From: an uncultured Lachnospiraceae bacterium | GTDB taxonomy: Bacteria > Bacillota > Clostridia > Lachnospirales > Lachnospiraceae | DNA: 23,264 bases | Assembly: GCA_937910785.1 (NCBI GenBank) | Contig: CALDLG010000186.1 | Location: 1 to 23,264, forward strand | Direction of reading: 5' to 3' | Shown: in pieces, positions 22,676 through 23,264 of the stretch | Position numbering within the stretch: position 1 is the first letter of the stretch | Layout: each line of letters begins with the position of its first letter | Translations under genes and position numbers: made by a program | Notes under the pieces: model-generated | What the model saw: the letters and a program-made list of their open reading frames with translations, nothing else | The model's database searches: none | Told to the model about the DNA's origin: nothing

Positions 22676-23264
22676 TTATTCCGGCCTGATGACAATCTGG
22701 CTGCCGCCGTCAGGGATGACAATCGTATCGCTGCCTTCCGTCCGGATGGAAGCGCCTGAGGCGGTGACGCCTGTTACATTGACGAGGCGGATGATACAGG
22801 GCTTGGAAGCGGCGGTATGAAGAATGATTTCTCCGTTCAGCTTCTTAGCGGAAATTTTCAGCTCGCTTTCGCCTTTTCCGTTATAAATGACGCCGGAAGC
22901 TTCCTGCCCTTCCTTCAGACAGTAAATTCTGATTTCGGCATCCATCGCGTAATCATAGTCCGGCCTGTCGTCCCGGCCCAGTGCGATGATGCTGTTTTCT
23001 TTTACCATCAGAGGAAGATGCAGATAGTCATATTCCTTTTCCACCCAGACACCGCCTTCCATCACTTCTCCGGTGAAAAAGTCAGTCCAGGTTCCCTTTG
23101 GAAGATAAAAAATACCCTTACTTTCCTCGTTGAATATGGGAGCTACGAGCAAATGATCGCCGAGCATGTACTGTTTATCCAGATAGTGGCAGTTCCGGTC
23201 TTCGGTAAACTCAAGCACCATGCTGCGCATACTGGGAATCCCTTCCGTGGCAGCCGTGATGGCA
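22676..23264 (-). CDS. GH31 family glycosidase, C-terminal part
   Basis: This is the last 195 codons of a gene that enters from the right edge; the start is outside the window. It reads GIPSMRSMVLEFTED, then CHYLDKQYMLGDHLLVAPIFNEES, then the beta-domain LPKGTWTDFFTGEVMEGG and YLHLPLMVKENSIIALG. This is the end of the barrel and the following beta-sandwich of GH31 alpha-glucosidases/alpha-xylosidases: 'G-x-P-v-M-R-P...F', 'Q-Y-m-l-G-d-x-l-l-V-A-P', 'L-P-x-G-x-W-x-d-f'. The catalytic Asp residues lie beyond the window, so specificity is open; the MRSM/QYMLGD pattern resembles alpha-xylosidases. It ends at 22676. Confidence 0.88.
   Translation of the reverse strand, partial: AITAATEGIPSMRSMVLEFTEDRNCHYLDKQYMLGDHLLVAPIFNEESKGIFYLPKGTWTDFFTGEVMEGGVWVEKEYDYLHLPLMVKENSIIALGRDDRPDYDYAMDAEIRIYCLKEGQEASGVIYNGKGESELKISAKKLNGEIILHTAASKPCIIRLVNVTGVTASGASIRTEGSDTIVIPDGGSQIVIRPE

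Overview
The window reads as a chromosomal segment of a Gram-positive, anaerobic, endospore-forming Clostridia member, most likely Lachnospiraceae. The grounds are the sporulation genes (spoIID, a spoIIQ-like gene, a sipL-like gene), two near-consensus sigma-E promoters, a PyrK/PyrD type 1B pyrimidine module, several lipobox lipoproteins, Ala/Gly/Glu-rich proteins with GGAG-type ribosome binding sites, and carbohydrate enzymes typical of gut fibre users. Genus and species cannot be named from the sequence. No rRNA, tRNA, CRISPR array, IS element or phage gene was seen.

Layout, left to right. (1) The 3' end of a LacI-family regulator is followed by a GH53 endo-galactanase without a signal peptide, then a strong terminator at about 1372-1420. 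(2) hflX is followed closely by an acyltransferase-3 membrane protein. A perfectly spaced housekeeping promoter embedded in the end of that gene drives a secreted lipoprotein of unknown function. (3) A terminator and a new promoter lead to an aconitase-family [4Fe-4S] hydratase-like protein, then a membrane-anchored LamG-like protein, then a TTG-started protein with EF-hand-like calcium loops. (4) Sporulation block: a sigma-E promoter, spoIID and a spoIIQ-like degenerate LytM protein, followed by a metal-dependent amidohydrolase. (5) A structured intergenic element with a 25-bp direct repeat and nested inverted repeats leads into a GH9-like lipoprotein whose catalytic aspartates are replaced. 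(6) A minus-strand PlsC acyltransferase with its own promoter diverges from a PrcB-like lipoprotein. (7) pyrC-pyrK-pyrD, with a 34-bp tandem repeat at the pyrC/pyrK junction and a 1-nt overlap between pyrK and pyrD. (8) A second sporulation locus: a textbook sigma-E promoter in front of a SipL-like SPOCS/LysM protein. (9) A degenerate LytM membrane protein paired with a bactofilin. (10) A minus-strand GH31 glycosidase that runs off the right edge.

The strongest themes are sporulation (engulfment and spore-envelope assembly, with visible sigma-E promoters) and proteins that keep the fold of a cell-wall or glycan hydrolase while losing key active-site residues: the SpoIIQ-like protein, the bactofilin-linked LytM protein and the GH9-like lipoprotein. 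The least explained DNA is the structured repeat at 13119-13261 and the 34-bp tandem repeat at 17667-17800. Several apparent long open frames begin upstream of their promoters; the start sites given here are the shorter ones supported by promoter and ribosome-binding-site positions.
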